Assembly: GCF_000426865.1 (NCBI RefSeq)
Contig: NZ_AUGE01000021.1
Location: 1-64,000 of the forward strand
Source: Citrifermentans bremense R1
Lineage (GTDB): Bacteria; Desulfobacterota; Desulfuromonadia; Geobacterales; Geobacteraceae
Direction of reading: 5' to 3'
Length of the DNA stretch: 64,000 nt
Positions 40,468 through 48,828 of this stretch are shown here, piece after piece. Under the pieces are notes generated by a model. That model ran no database searches and was not told the DNA's origin. It was given only the letters and a program-made list of their open reading frames with translations. Made by a program: the position numbers and the translations under genes. Numbering within the stretch: position 1 is the first letter of the stretch; each line of letters opens with the position of its first letter.

Positions 40468-41610
40468 CTAGCCGCGCGCCGTTATCTCGTGCAGGGCTTT
40501 GAGGAAAAAGTCTATGTCAGCCTCTGTGTTGAAAAAGCCGGGACTGACCCTGACCGTTCCGGTCGGGTAGGTCCCGATGCTGCGGTGCGTGTCCGGGGCG
40601 CAGTGGAGCCCGGCTCGGACGCTTAAGTCGTAGTCGGAATCGAGAAGGAAGCTGAGCGCCGCCGGATCGTGCCCTGCCGCGTTGAAGGAAACCGCGGCGC
40701 CCCGCGCCCCCTCCAGCGGCCCGTAGACCTCGACGTGAGGCGCGGCTCGCAGCCCTTCCAAAAGCTGGTTGACCAGCAGCTCTTCCTTGGCCCGGATCAC
40801 CTCTATCCCGGTAGAGAGTACGAATTCGACCCCCGCCTTAAGGCCGGCGATGGCAGGCGTGTTGATGGTGCCGCTCTCCAGCCGCTCGGGAAGCTGATCG
40901 GGCTGCTCGGGGCTGCTTGCGCTTCCTCCGGTCCCTCCTACCAGCAGCGGTTCCAGGTTGAGCCCCTCGGCAATGGTGAGGACGCCGGTGCCGGGAGGGC
41001 CGTAAAGCCCCTTGTGCCCAGGCGCGGCGAGGAGATCGATGCCGGTCCGCTCCGCGTCGATGGGGAAAAAGCCGGCGCTTTGCGCCGCGTCCACCAGGAA
41101 AAGCGCGCCACTTTGCCGCGCCACCCGGGCAATCGCCTCGATCGGCTGCACCGCTCCGGTCACGTTCGAGCAGTGCGCCAGCGCCACGAGCCTCGTGCCG
41201 GGGCGCATCGCCCGCTCTATCTCCCGCTCCGACACCACCCCGAAGCGGTCCGAGGGGACATAGGTCACCTCGACGCCGCGGCTTGCCGCCAGGTGCAGCG
41301 GACGCAACAGCGCGTTGTGCTCGACGCGGGTGGATACCACGTGGTCGCCCGGCTTCAAAAGCCCGTTGACCGCGATGTTGATGGATTCTGTTGCGCTGTG
41401 GGTGAAGATCAGGCGGGATGAATCCGAGACGCCGAAAAAACGCGCCAGGGCCGACCTGGCTTCGTAGACAATGCGGGCTGCAGCGAGGGACTGCCGGTAC
41501 CCCCCCCTTCCCGGCGCCACCCCGACTTCCCGCAGGGCGGCGTCCATGGCCTGGTAGACCGTTTCCGGTTTCGGGAATGAGGTCGCGGCGTTATCAAGGA
41601 AGACGGGCAT
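40468..41610 (-). CDS. class V aminotransferase, cysteine desulfurase-like
   Basis: A 380-residue PLP enzyme. It starts MPVFLDNAATSFPKPE. Key stretches are IFTHSATESINIAVNGL, VEHNALLRPL, LFLVDAAQSAGF and the PLP Lys in LAAPGHKGLYGPPGTG. The C-terminal Cys loop (VRAGLHCAP) suits a cysteine desulfurase or selenocysteine lyase. The family is the one often annotated as cysteine desulfurase-like protein outside isc and suf operons. The sulfur acceptor is unknown. The ATG at 41610 is preferred over a TTG at 41646; neither has a strong ribosome site. Confidence 0.85.
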   Translation of the reverse strand: MPVFLDNAATSFPKPETVYQAMDAALREVGVAPGRGGYRQSLAAARIVYEARSALARFFGVSDSSRLIFTHSATESINIAVNGLLKPGDHVVSTRVEHNALLRPLHLAASRGVEVTYVPSDRFGVVSEREIERAMRPGTRLVALAHCSNVTGAVQPIEAIARVARQSGALFLVDAAQSAGFFPIDAERTGIDLLAAPGHKGLYGPPGTGVLTIAEGLNLEPLLVGGTGGSASSPEQPDQLPERLESGTINTPAIAGLKAGVEFVLSTGIEVIRAKEELLVNQLLEGLRAAPHVEVYGPLEGARGAAVSFNAAGHDPAALSFLLDSDYDLSVRAGLHCAPDTHRSIGTYPTGTVRVSPGFFNTEADIDFFLKALHEITARG

Positions 41611-41663
41611 AGGGTATCTACTAGCATTTTGAGGGTCGTTTGGCAACCGCTTTCATGAACCTT

Positions 41664-42704
41664 TCAGGGGACCAGCGGCACCGGTTTCAGCTCGGAAATC
41701 TTCAGCTCGGCCAGCAACCGTTCGGTGAGCAGGTTCTCCAGTACGTGTATGGCCTGCTCCGAGTTGTCGCTCAAGTCGATCTTGCCGCCGGCCATCATGC
41801 CGTGGCCGCCCGCAGCGCCGATACCGGCGACCAGCTTGCGGATCAGTTCGCCGGCGTTTATCTCCTCGTTCGAGGTCCTGATGGAGAGAACGAGTTCGGC
41901 GCTGTAGTGCCCGAGGCAGAGCACCGTATCGGTCCCTTCCAGCCGCACCAGGAGGTCGGCGAGCTCGGCCACCACCTCGGGGAACTGGATCCCCTTGAGC
42001 GACGCCACCAGCACCTTGCCGTAGAGCGCCGCGTGCTCCAGCGCGTTATGCAGCGAGATGAAGTATTCGCGGGGAAGGCTCGGACGGGTGATGCTGTTTA
42101 AAAGGGTCTTGTTGGCCAGCGGGAAAAGATCCAGGTAGGCGTCCCGGTCCGCCCTTCTCGCCTCACGCCCCAGGTCCTGCGTCTCGGACTTGATGGCGTA
42201 GAAGAGCGCTGTGGCCATCTTGGTCCCGATCGACACCCCCTGCACCTTCAGGTACTCGAAAAGAATGGTCGCCGTGGTCCCGTAATCGGGGCGGATATCG
42301 ACCCACCGGCAGGCGGCGCTGGACTCCCGCATGGGGTGGTGGTCGATGACGATGTCGGTGCGCATCCCTGCGGGGAGCGAGTTGTTCCCGGTGCCGGGCT
42401 GCGTGTCCAAAAGGCAGACCACCTGAAAGGATTTGAGGTCGATGAGTGGCAGCGGGGTGAGCGGAATCTGGAGCAGTTTCGCCATGGCGAGGTTTTCGCT
42501 TCTGCCGATCATGCCGGAGAATGCGATCACCGCCTCGCGGTTCAGCTTCACCGCGAAGAAGTGCCGCAGCGCCATGGCTGAGGCGAGCGAATCGGGGTCG
42601 GGGTTGTCGTGCACCACTATCAGGATGCGCCCCCGGCCGCTGACCCAGGTCAGCAGGGAGTCGGTGTAGGCCAAAAGGTCGGGCGGCTTCGTACTGGTTT
42701 CCAT
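41664..42704 (-). CDS. DHH-family phosphoesterase (NrnA-like)
   Basis: A 346-residue protein with a DHH domain (VHDNPDPDSLASAMAL, CLLDTQPG, VIDHHPM) and a C-terminal DHHA1 domain (GAAGGHGMMAGGKI). NrnA-type enzymes degrade nanoRNA and can hydrolyse 3'-phosphoadenosine 5'-phosphate or cyclic dinucleotide products. The manganese-binding Asp and His residues are all present. The precise substrate cannot be settled from sequence. It precedes the class V aminotransferase gene by about 50 bases on the same strand. Confidence 0.85.
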   Translation of the reverse strand: METSTKPPDLLAYTDSLLTWVSGRGRILIVVHDNPDPDSLASAMALRHFFAVKLNREAVIAFSGMIGRSENLAMAKLLQIPLTPLPLIDLKSFQVVCLLDTQPGTGNNSLPAGMRTDIVIDHHPMRESSAACRWVDIRPDYGTTATILFEYLKVQGVSIGTKMATALFYAIKSETQDLGREARRADRDAYLDLFPLANKTLLNSITRPSLPREYFISLHNALEHAALYGKVLVASLKGIQFPEVVAELADLLVRLEGTDTVLCLGHYSAELVLSIRTSNEEINAGELIRKLVAGIGAAGGHGMMAGGKIDLSDNSEQAIHVLENLLTERLLAELKISELKPVPLVP

Positions 42705-42820
42705 ATGGCACCCCCGTTTTCTAAGCTCAAAAACTCGTGAAGTCTATACCAGGGGCGCCGCTAAGGCAAGAGAACGGGCTTGGTGGAAGCAAAAGCGGGA
42801 AGTCGGCATTCGTTTAATCT

Positions 42821-42929
42821 CCTTCCCAAGGTCCACCTTGGGAAGGCAAGCCCCCCAAAGCTCCAGCTTCCACCCGGTTGCAAAGCAGGAGCTTTGCGTT
42901 GCTTTGGGGTCCCAAGCTGGAGCTTGGGA
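42821..42929. repeat. array of three perfect hairpins (CCCAAGCT family)
   Basis: Three dyads lie in tandem: CCTTCCCAAGGT with its complement at 42821-42846; GCAAAGC-AGGA-GCTTTGC at 42880-42897; and TCCCAAGCT-GG-AGCTTGGGA at 42910-42929. Wider complementarity (CCCCAAAGCTCC against GGAGCTTTGC...GCTTTGGGG) could fold the block further. A related unit, CCAAGCTCCAACTTGG, occurs at 61049-61064. Confidence 0.75.
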
Positions 42930-42965
42930 ACCAGGGGGAGGCGCCCCTGCCTGTCTCGAACGCAT

Positions 42966-42995
42966 AAAAAAAGGGGCGCATGAAGCGCCCCTTTT
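42966..42995 (-). terminator. terminator of the glycine-zipper protein gene
   Basis: On the minus strand GGGGCGC-TTCAT-GCGCCCC is followed by seven T, 27 bases after the stop codon at 43022. Confidence 0.9.
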
Positions 42996-43021
42996 CGGTG
43001 GTTTTATATATTCAGCTGTGG

Positions 43022-43405
43022 CTAGAACTTGCCGCGAATCAGTTCCGCGACGGCGACCAGCGTGGTCTGCCCCTTCACGTTTCCTTCGCGGAACTCAGGC
43101 TTGATGGTCGGAATGGCGAATTTCACCTTGCCGTTTTCTATTTCAGCGAGCGACTTCGAAGTGGTTAACACCCCGTAGGCTGCGCCGACCAGGACACCAC
43201 CGGCGGCGCCGTAGGCGATGTAGTCGAGGTGGTCAGCGGGCTTTTTGGTGAAGACCACCAGCGCGGCACCGACCAAGCCACCGGCGAGACCGCCGTAGAT
43301 GGAGTCTTCAAAGACCGTCTTGAAAGCGTTTTCGGCGGCGAGGCAGGGAGTTGCCATAAAAACCAGCGTGAGGACGACAGCAATGCAACGCTTCAATTTG
43401 TTCAT
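43022..43405 (-). CDS. secreted or membrane glycine-zipper protein, hypothetical
   Basis: A 127-residue protein with an N-terminal signal peptide (MNKLKRCIAVVLTLVFMATPCLAA). Two Gly/Ala-rich hydrophobic segments follow (SIYGGLAGGLVGAALVVF and IAYGAAGGVLVGAAYGVL), typical of glycine-zipper proteins that insert in or line a membrane. The C-terminal 50 residues are soluble. The ATG at 43405 has CAGGAGCG upstream; a longer frame to 43453 is not needed. Function unknown; an outer-membrane or periplasmic place is likely. Confidence 0.75.
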   Translation of the reverse strand: MNKLKRCIAVVLTLVFMATPCLAAENAFKTVFEDSIYGGLAGGLVGAALVVFTKKPADHLDYIAYGAAGGVLVGAAYGVLTTSKSLAEIENGKVKFAIPTIKPEFREGNVKGQTTLVAVAELIRGKF

Positions 43406-43673
43406 AGAATCACGCTCCTGTGTGTGCACGTTCAGTCGGATTAAAGCAAACACGGGGCCAATACGGAGTACTCAAGATACCAGACGGGGTTAAGTTGTTG
43501 TTATCGATTGAGAAAAAAATTAGAACAGCGTGAAAGCGGTATTAATTAGCAGCAGGGTGGAATATCGCCAATGTGCCCTAATCGCAACACCTTGCGGGCA
43601 CTGCACAGTTAAAACGGTTATAAAACGGCCACTTGGCCAAATAACGTGAAAAAGCGGTACTGTAGCAAAAAAG

Positions 43674-46301
43674 CTACACGCCCTCCAGCACCTCGCGCAC
43701 CAGTTGGATCTCGTCTTCCCGGCTCGCAACCTTACCGTTCAACCGCGCGCTCAAAACCAGGTCCAGCAACTCCCGGTACAGCGGTCCCGGTTCTACGCCG
43801 AGTTCCTTTAGATCCTCACCGCCGATCTGGGGATGCATGCCGTCGAGCTTGGTGAAGTAAAGCGAGATGCACCGCTTCACCTCGGCGCTACGGCTTTTGG
43901 CCATATGGTAGAGGAGCACCTCGACCGGAAGCCCCCTGATCGTGAAGTAGATCTCGCTGTTGTCGACCTTCTCGGAACGCGCCAGCTTTCTTTCCAGGTT
44001 TCCGATCAGTTCCTCGCTCTGCCGGCGCATCTCCACCAGCCTCTCCTTGTAATGCTCGGCGACGGCGAGGCGGGTGCAGGTTCCCCAGAACTGTTCTTCG
44101 GTGAGCCCCTCGCACAGGGTCAGGAAATAGACCGACCAGCTTTCGTAAGGGCGCTCCAGATAGAGGAGATCGAACCAGGAGACGACGTATCGGGTATCCT
44201 CCAGCGCTCCCTGCATGGCGGGGGTCAGTTCGATGCCCGGGTGAATGAAACGCAAAAGCCCAAGGGACCCCATGCGCCCGATCCCTTTGAGCGGTTCCTT
44301 CTCCCTAAGGATCTGGACCAGTTCTGCGAGGAGCCTCCGCCCTCCGAGCTTTTCCAGGAATTCCATCTTCACGGCGTTCTTGATCAGGTCCTCGGTGTGC
44401 TTGGCGATCTTGAAGTTGAGCCTTTGTTCGAAGCGGATGGCCCGGAAGACGCGGGTCGGGTCCTCGACGAAGGAGAGGTTGTGCAGCACCCGGATCACCC
44501 TGGACTGCAGGTCGCGATAGGCCCCGAAGTAGTCGATTAGCTTGCCGAAGGAGTCGCCGTTCAAGGCTATGGCGAGGGTGTTGACGGTGAAGTCGCGGCG
44601 GTACAAGTCCATCTTGAGCGAGGAGCGCTCCACGGTCGGCAGCGCGCCGGGGGAGACGTAGTATTCCAGGCGGGTGCTGGCGACGTCGATCTTGAAGCCG
44701 TCCGGGAAGACGATCACCGCGGTGCCGAACTTCTGGTGGCTTTTTACCCGGCAACCGAATTGGGCAGCGAAGGTCTCGGCAAAGAGGATGCCGTCGCCGT
44801 CCACCGTCACGTCGATGTCCATGTTCTGGATATCCAGAAGCAGGTCGCGGACGAAGCCTCCGACCGCGTAGACGGTGAGGTCGAGCTGGTCCCCGACGCG
44901 CCCCAGGTCGTGCAGAATGACGGTGGTGCGCTGCGGGAGGTGCTTGTTCATCAGCGACTCCACCTCCCGGCTCTTCACCTGGAGAACGTCGCGCGACAGA
45001 TCGTAGAGCGCCTCGCCGCCTAAGCTGTAGCGGAGCAGGTCGGTGCGGGTGATCACTCCAATCAGCCCCAGTTCGGAGATCACCGGGACCAGGCGGGCGT
45101 CCCCCCCCACCATATAGCTTTGGATCTCGGTGATGGGGGTATCGGGCGAGGCGACGTGGAACTCCGAGTGCATGTAATCCGACACCGGCACCTGGTTCAG
45201 GTTGTGGTAGAGCGCCTTCTCCACAGTCTTCCTGGAGATGATCCCGAGCACCCCCTCTTCTGATATGACCGGCATGGCGCTTACGTTGTAGCGCACCAGG
45301 CGCTCCCGCGCCTCCTCGATGCTGCAGTCGGGGGATATGGTCTTTACCGGCGACGACATGATGTCGCGCGCCACCCGCCTTGGGTCCACCCGGCGCCTGA
45401 GCACCGCGTCCAGCCGCTCCAGCACCTGGATCAGGGTGAGCCCGCGCACCGTGGCCGAGGCTGCCGTGGCATGCCCTCCCCCGCCCAGCTCCTGCAGGAT
45501 CTCCCCTACCCGCACCTCCGGCACCCGGCTCCTGGCGATGACGAAGACCCGGTCCTCCATCCCGACCACGAGGAAAAGCGCCTGCAGGTTCTCCATGTCA
45601 CGGATCATGTGCGCCAGGGTGGCGATGTCCCCTATGTAGCGGTCGACTGAGGCGTGGGATATCGAGACGTCGACCCCCTTTAGGGTGGTGGTCTTAAGCG
45701 ACACCAGGAGGTCGTTCAGAAGCGACACCTGCTCGACGGTCAGCTCCCGCCCGATGGAGTCGGCCACTTCGTTGAGATATGCGCCCCGCTCCAGGAGCCA
45801 CGCGGCCACGGTGTAGTCTTCCGCGGTGCTGGAGGGGAATGTCAGGTTGCCGGTGTCCTCGTGGATCCCCAGCATCATAACGGTCGCTTCGAAGGGGGTT
45901 ACCTCGACGCCGCGCTCGATCAACATGCCGGCCAGGATGGTCGTGGTGGAACCGCAGGGGCGGATAACGCCGCCGGTGGGCTCCATGTCGCCGGAACTGG
46001 TGGGGTGATGGTCGTAGATGTGAAGTTCGACGCTGCCGCTTTTGGCGAGTTCGCCGAACTTGCCGATGCGGGAGGAGTGCTGGCAATCGACAACGATGAG
46101 GCGGGTGATGGCGGAGAAATCGATCTCCTTGATGCGGGCGAATTCGAGGTCCTGGGGGTGCCCCTTCTGGAAGAAATCCCGCACCGATTTTTCCTGGGCC
46201 CCTGAGAAGACCAGGATCGCTTCGGGATAAAGCTTCTTTGCGGCAACCATGGAGCCGATGCAGTCGAAGTCGGCGTTTAGATGCGTGGTGATTACATCCA
46301 T
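43674..46301 (-). CDS. DHH - CBS - tRNA nucleotidyltransferase (A-adding/poly(A) polymerase type)
   Basis: An 875-residue three-part protein. Residues 1-310 are a DHH/DHHA1 phosphoesterase unit (THLNADFDCIGSMVAAK, VVDCQH, YDHHPTSS, LGGGGHATAASATV). Residues about 318-440 are two CBS domains. Residues about 470-875 are a class II nucleotidyltransferase with head motif YAVGGFVRDLLLDIQNMDIDVTV, then RRDFTVNTLAI and DPTRVFRAIRFEQRL. This architecture is known for A-adding enzymes; Geobacter sulfurreducens is known to have separate C-adding and A-adding enzymes plus a poly(A) polymerase. The start at 46301 overlaps the AmmB stop codon (ATGA). Confidence 0.9.
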   Translation of the reverse strand: MDVITTHLNADFDCIGSMVAAKKLYPEAILVFSGAQEKSVRDFFQKGHPQDLEFARIKEIDFSAITRLIVVDCQHSSRIGKFGELAKSGSVELHIYDHHPTSSGDMEPTGGVIRPCGSTTTILAGMLIERGVEVTPFEATVMMLGIHEDTGNLTFPSSTAEDYTVAAWLLERGAYLNEVADSIGRELTVEQVSLLNDLLVSLKTTTLKGVDVSISHASVDRYIGDIATLAHMIRDMENLQALFLVVGMEDRVFVIARSRVPEVRVGEILQELGGGGHATAASATVRGLTLIQVLERLDAVLRRRVDPRRVARDIMSSPVKTISPDCSIEEARERLVRYNVSAMPVISEEGVLGIISRKTVEKALYHNLNQVPVSDYMHSEFHVASPDTPITEIQSYMVGGDARLVPVISELGLIGVITRTDLLRYSLGGEALYDLSRDVLQVKSREVESLMNKHLPQRTTVILHDLGRVGDQLDLTVYAVGGFVRDLLLDIQNMDIDVTVDGDGILFAETFAAQFGCRVKSHQKFGTAVIVFPDGFKIDVASTRLEYYVSPGALPTVERSSLKMDLYRRDFTVNTLAIALNGDSFGKLIDYFGAYRDLQSRVIRVLHNLSFVEDPTRVFRAIRFEQRLNFKIAKHTEDLIKNAVKMEFLEKLGGRRLLAELVQILREKEPLKGIGRMGSLGLLRFIHPGIELTPAMQGALEDTRYVVSWFDLLYLERPYESWSVYFLTLCEGLTEEQFWGTCTRLAVAEHYKERLVEMRRQSEELIGNLERKLARSEKVDNSEIYFTIRGLPVEVLLYHMAKSRSAEVKRCISLYFTKLDGMHPQIGGEDLKELGVEPGPLYRELLDLVLSARLNGKVASREDEIQLVREVLEGV

Positions 46302-47101
46302 CAAGAGACCGTGAGTGCAGCGTACGCCACGACTGCCTTGAGGTCTCCGTTCACCTCGCCGCTGTTGGTGTAGCAGATAAGCCTGCTGGAGGTAGCCCCC
46401 AGGGTCTTGGCGGCAACGAGCATCGCGGTCGCGGGAATGACGCCGCACATGGAGATGTCCTTGTCGCGGCAAACCCGCAGGAGCCCTTCAGGGTCCACGT
46501 CCGCCAGCCGTTCCAGGGCCAGGTCGTCCTTCGCCTTGGCCTCGGCAGCGGACTCGTAGTGGGTCATATCCGAACTGGCCACGATCAGCACCTCTGAGCC
46601 GTACTCGGCTATGGCGTGGGCGATGCCGGTCCCGACGCGGGAGATGGAGTCGAAGTCGGGCAGGGAAAGGCAAAGTGCTGCGATGGAGACTTGGGGGTTT
46701 CGGTACTGCAGGAAAGGCACCTGCACCTCCAGCGAGTGCTCGAAGCGGTGGGCCGCGCTGTCCTCACGGACCAGGGGGGCGTGTTTCATGATGAGCTGGG
46801 AGAGGCGGTCGTTGACGGGGACCGGGCCGAGCGGGGTCAGCCACTCCCCGGACGGCGCGAGCGCTGCGGCAGCGCCCATGCCGGTGTGATTGGGGCCGAG
46901 CACGATGACAGCATCGGGGACTTCGACAGCAGCGTAGACCTTACCGGCGGCGCCGCCGGAGTAGACGTAGCCTGCATGGGGGGCGACCACCCCGATCGCC
47001 TTGGCGGGTTCCTCCCGCGGAATCATCCGGGAAAGCTCCTCGCGGAGCTGCTCCGGGTCGGCGCTGTAGAACTTACCTGCTACTGCGGGCTGACGTATCA
47101 T
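46301..47101 (-). CDS. amrB: AmmeMemoRadiSam system protein B (MEMO1 family)
   Basis: A 266-residue protein matching the Memo family across its length: RQPAVAGKFYSADPEQL, VVAPHAGYVYSGGAAGKVYAA, VLGPNHTGMGA, RFEHSLEVQVPFLQY, VASSDMTHYES and the C-terminal YTNSGEV region. The His and Asp residues of these motifs form a possible iron or metal site like that of aromatic-ring dioxygenases. Its usual partners (AmmeMemoRadiSam A and the radical SAM protein) are not adjacent here. TAGGAGG precedes the ATG. Confidence 0.9.
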   Translation of the reverse strand: MIRQPAVAGKFYSADPEQLREELSRMIPREEPAKAIGVVAPHAGYVYSGGAAGKVYAAVEVPDAVIVLGPNHTGMGAAAALAPSGEWLTPLGPVPVNDRLSQLIMKHAPLVREDSAAHRFEHSLEVQVPFLQYRNPQVSIAALCLSLPDFDSISRVGTGIAHAIAEYGSEVLIVASSDMTHYESAAEAKAKDDLALERLADVDPEGLLRVCRDKDISMCGVIPATAMLVAAKTLGATSSRLICYTNSGEVNGDLKAVVAYAALTVS

Positions 47102-47163
47102 GGGGCCTCCTAGGGCGGCGTTCTCATTACCGCGCGCCAGGCGATATTTTAACGCAGCAAAGG

Positions 47164-47748
47164 CTACCCTTCAACCGAGCCCAACGGGAGGGCGGGCTGG
47201 TCCGCAAACGGATCCGGCGGCACCAGCTCCTGGATCTCCTTAAGCGTCGGGAGCGCGTTCAGGTCCTTCAGGCCGAAGAGCTCCAGGAATTCGCGGCTGG
47301 TCCCGTAGATGAGCGGCTTGCCGGGAACGTCCTTTTTCCCCAGTATTCTCAAGAGTTTCTTCTCCAGGAGGCTCTTCATCACCCCGCCGGAATCCACACC
47401 GCGCAGGTACTCGACCTCCGCCCTGGTGATGGGCTGCCGGTAGGCGACGATGGAGAGCGTTTCCAGTGCGGACTGGCTGAACTTGACGCCTTTGGCCTTG
47501 GTGAGCCTCCGGATGTAATCGGCGTGTTCCGGACGGCTGCGAAGCTGATAGCCACCGCCCACATAAGAAAGAACGATGCCGCGCTCGGCGCCGGCGTACT
47601 CCTCCATCAACTCGTCCAGTGCGGCGCGCAGATCGCTCCGTTCGAATTCCTCGAGGATCAGTGCGAGCCGGTCCAGCGAAAGCGGCTGGTCGTACACGAA
47701 CAGGAGGCTCTCTACGATCGATTTCAAGGGCTTACCCGACAACTGCAT
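47164..47748 (-). CDS. scpB: segregation and condensation protein B
   Basis: A 194-residue ScpB with tandem winged-helix domains (KSIVESLLFVYDQPLSLDRLALIL, FSQSALETLSIVAYRQPITRAEVEYLRGVDSGGVMKSLLEKKLLRILGKKDVPGKPLIYGTSREFLELFGLKDL). It pairs with ScpA and SMC to organise and segregate the chromosome. It overlaps the scpA 3' end by 17 bases. Confidence 0.95.
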   Translation of the reverse strand: MQLSGKPLKSIVESLLFVYDQPLSLDRLALILEEFERSDLRAALDELMEEYAGAERGIVLSYVGGGYQLRSRPEHADYIRRLTKAKGVKFSQSALETLSIVAYRQPITRAEVEYLRGVDSGGVMKSLLEKKLLRILGKKDVPGKPLIYGTSREFLELFGLKDLNALPTLKEIQELVPPDPFADQPALPLGSVEG

Positions 47749-48586
47749 CCTCCGCTGTTTCCAAACTATTCTGGTTTTCTTGCGGCTCCACGCCTTCCTG
47801 CTCGGGCCGGTTTTCCTGCTGATCGGCGCTGAGAGTGAGCCAGATGGAACCGAGGCTCTCGACCTGGACCACCCTGATCAGTTTCAGCTTGGCGAGTTCC
47901 AGGATGGAAAGGAAGGTGACCACCAAGAGGTCGCGCGTCATCCCCGTGGTAAAGAGGGCGTCGAAGCAGACCGTCTTTTCCGCATGCAGGACCGAGAGCA
48001 CCTCGCCGATGCGGTCTGCGATGGAGATGCCGTCAGCCACGACGTCATGGAAGGTGTCGACCGAGACCCGCGCAAGCACGCGCTGGAACGCCTCGATAAG
48101 CTCGAAGAGCTCGACGTCGGCAGGTTCCTCCTGCGGCTCCATCTCTGCGAGTTCCGGCGAATCGAAGGTTCTGGCGAAGACGTCGCGCCCGAGGAGGTTA
48201 CGGGCGGAGAGAAGCTGTGAAGCGTCGCGGTAGCGCTGGTACTCGAGGAGCCGGCGGACCAGTTCGGCGCGCGGGTCCTCCACCTCGGCCTCCCCGTCTT
48301 CCTCCTGGGTCGCCGGAAGGAGCATGCGCGACTTTATCTGCAGGAGCGTCGCAGCCATGACCAGGAACTCCCCCGCGATGTCCAGGTTCAGCTCCTTCAT
48401 CAGTTCCATGTATTCCAGGTACTGCCTGGTAATGGCGGCGATGGGGATGTTGTAGATGTCCACCTCGTTCTTCTTGATGAGGTGGAGCAAGAGATCGAGC
48501 GGACCCTCGAACTCCTCGATCTGAACCCGGTACGACTGCTCCAGGGCTTCAGAAAAAAGGTTGCTTTGCATCGTATCCAGCGACAA
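47732..48586 (-). CDS. scpA: segregation and condensation protein A
   Basis: A 284-residue kleisin. It contains the N-terminal helical domain (EEFEGPLDLLLHLIKKNEVDIYNIPIAAITRQYLEYM), a middle linker, and a C-terminal winged helix (TRDLLVVTFLSILELAKLKLIRVVQ). The tail QQENRPEQEGVEPQENQ is poorly conserved. TTG at 48586 has AGGAG five bases upstream and is taken as the start; the ATG at 48571 has no ribosome site. A repeat element ends just upstream. Confidence 0.9.
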   Translation of the reverse strand: MSLDTMQSNLFSEALEQSYRVQIEEFEGPLDLLLHLIKKNEVDIYNIPIAAITRQYLEYMELMKELNLDIAGEFLVMAATLLQIKSRMLLPATQEEDGEAEVEDPRAELVRRLLEYQRYRDASQLLSARNLLGRDVFARTFDSPELAEMEPQEEPADVELFELIEAFQRVLARVSVDTFHDVVADGISIADRIGEVLSVLHAEKTVCFDALFTTGMTRDLLVVTFLSILELAKLKLIRVVQVESLGSIWLTLSADQQENRPEQEGVEPQENQNSLETAEDAVVG

Positions 48587-48599
48587 GAAATCTCCTAAA

Positions 48600-48818
48600 G
48601 GCCGTTCAACGTTCAATGTTCAACGTTCGAGCAGCGGGAAAACGGTTCAACGTTCTACGTTCGAGCGGCTTTGGTGACAAGTGGTCCTCGCCACCCTGAC
48701 GGCCTCCGGAACAAGACCAGCGACTTCTGCCTGGGAGCGCAACCAACCGTGCCGTCAAGATGCCGCCCCCTTGAAGTGAGCAGAAAGTTGAACCTTGAAC
48801 CTGGAACGTTGAACGGCC
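48600..48818. repeat. 219-base MITE-like element with perfect 15-base terminal inverted repeats
   Basis: GGCCGTTCAACGTTC at 48600-48614 is the exact complement of GAACGTTGAACGGCC at 48804-48818. Inside lie further GTTCAACGTTC units (to 48666), then about 120 bases of unique sequence. No gene is inside. It fills most of the gap between trpS and scpA. The same units occur at 35525-35634. Confidence 0.75.
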
Positions 48819-48828
48819 GTTTGGCGGT

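Larger units (their letters stand above)
42705..43021. other. gene-free gap with dense palindromes
   Basis: A 317-base gap with no gene. It holds three perfect palindromes (42821-42929, listed separately) and the terminator of the glycine-zipper protein gene (42966-42995). Confidence 0.7.

Noticed and set aside
43661-43678. TGTAGC/GCTACA hairpin at the end of the nucleotidyltransferase gene as a terminator
   Set aside because: The stem has only six pairs, and the T-run is in the loop rather than after the stem.
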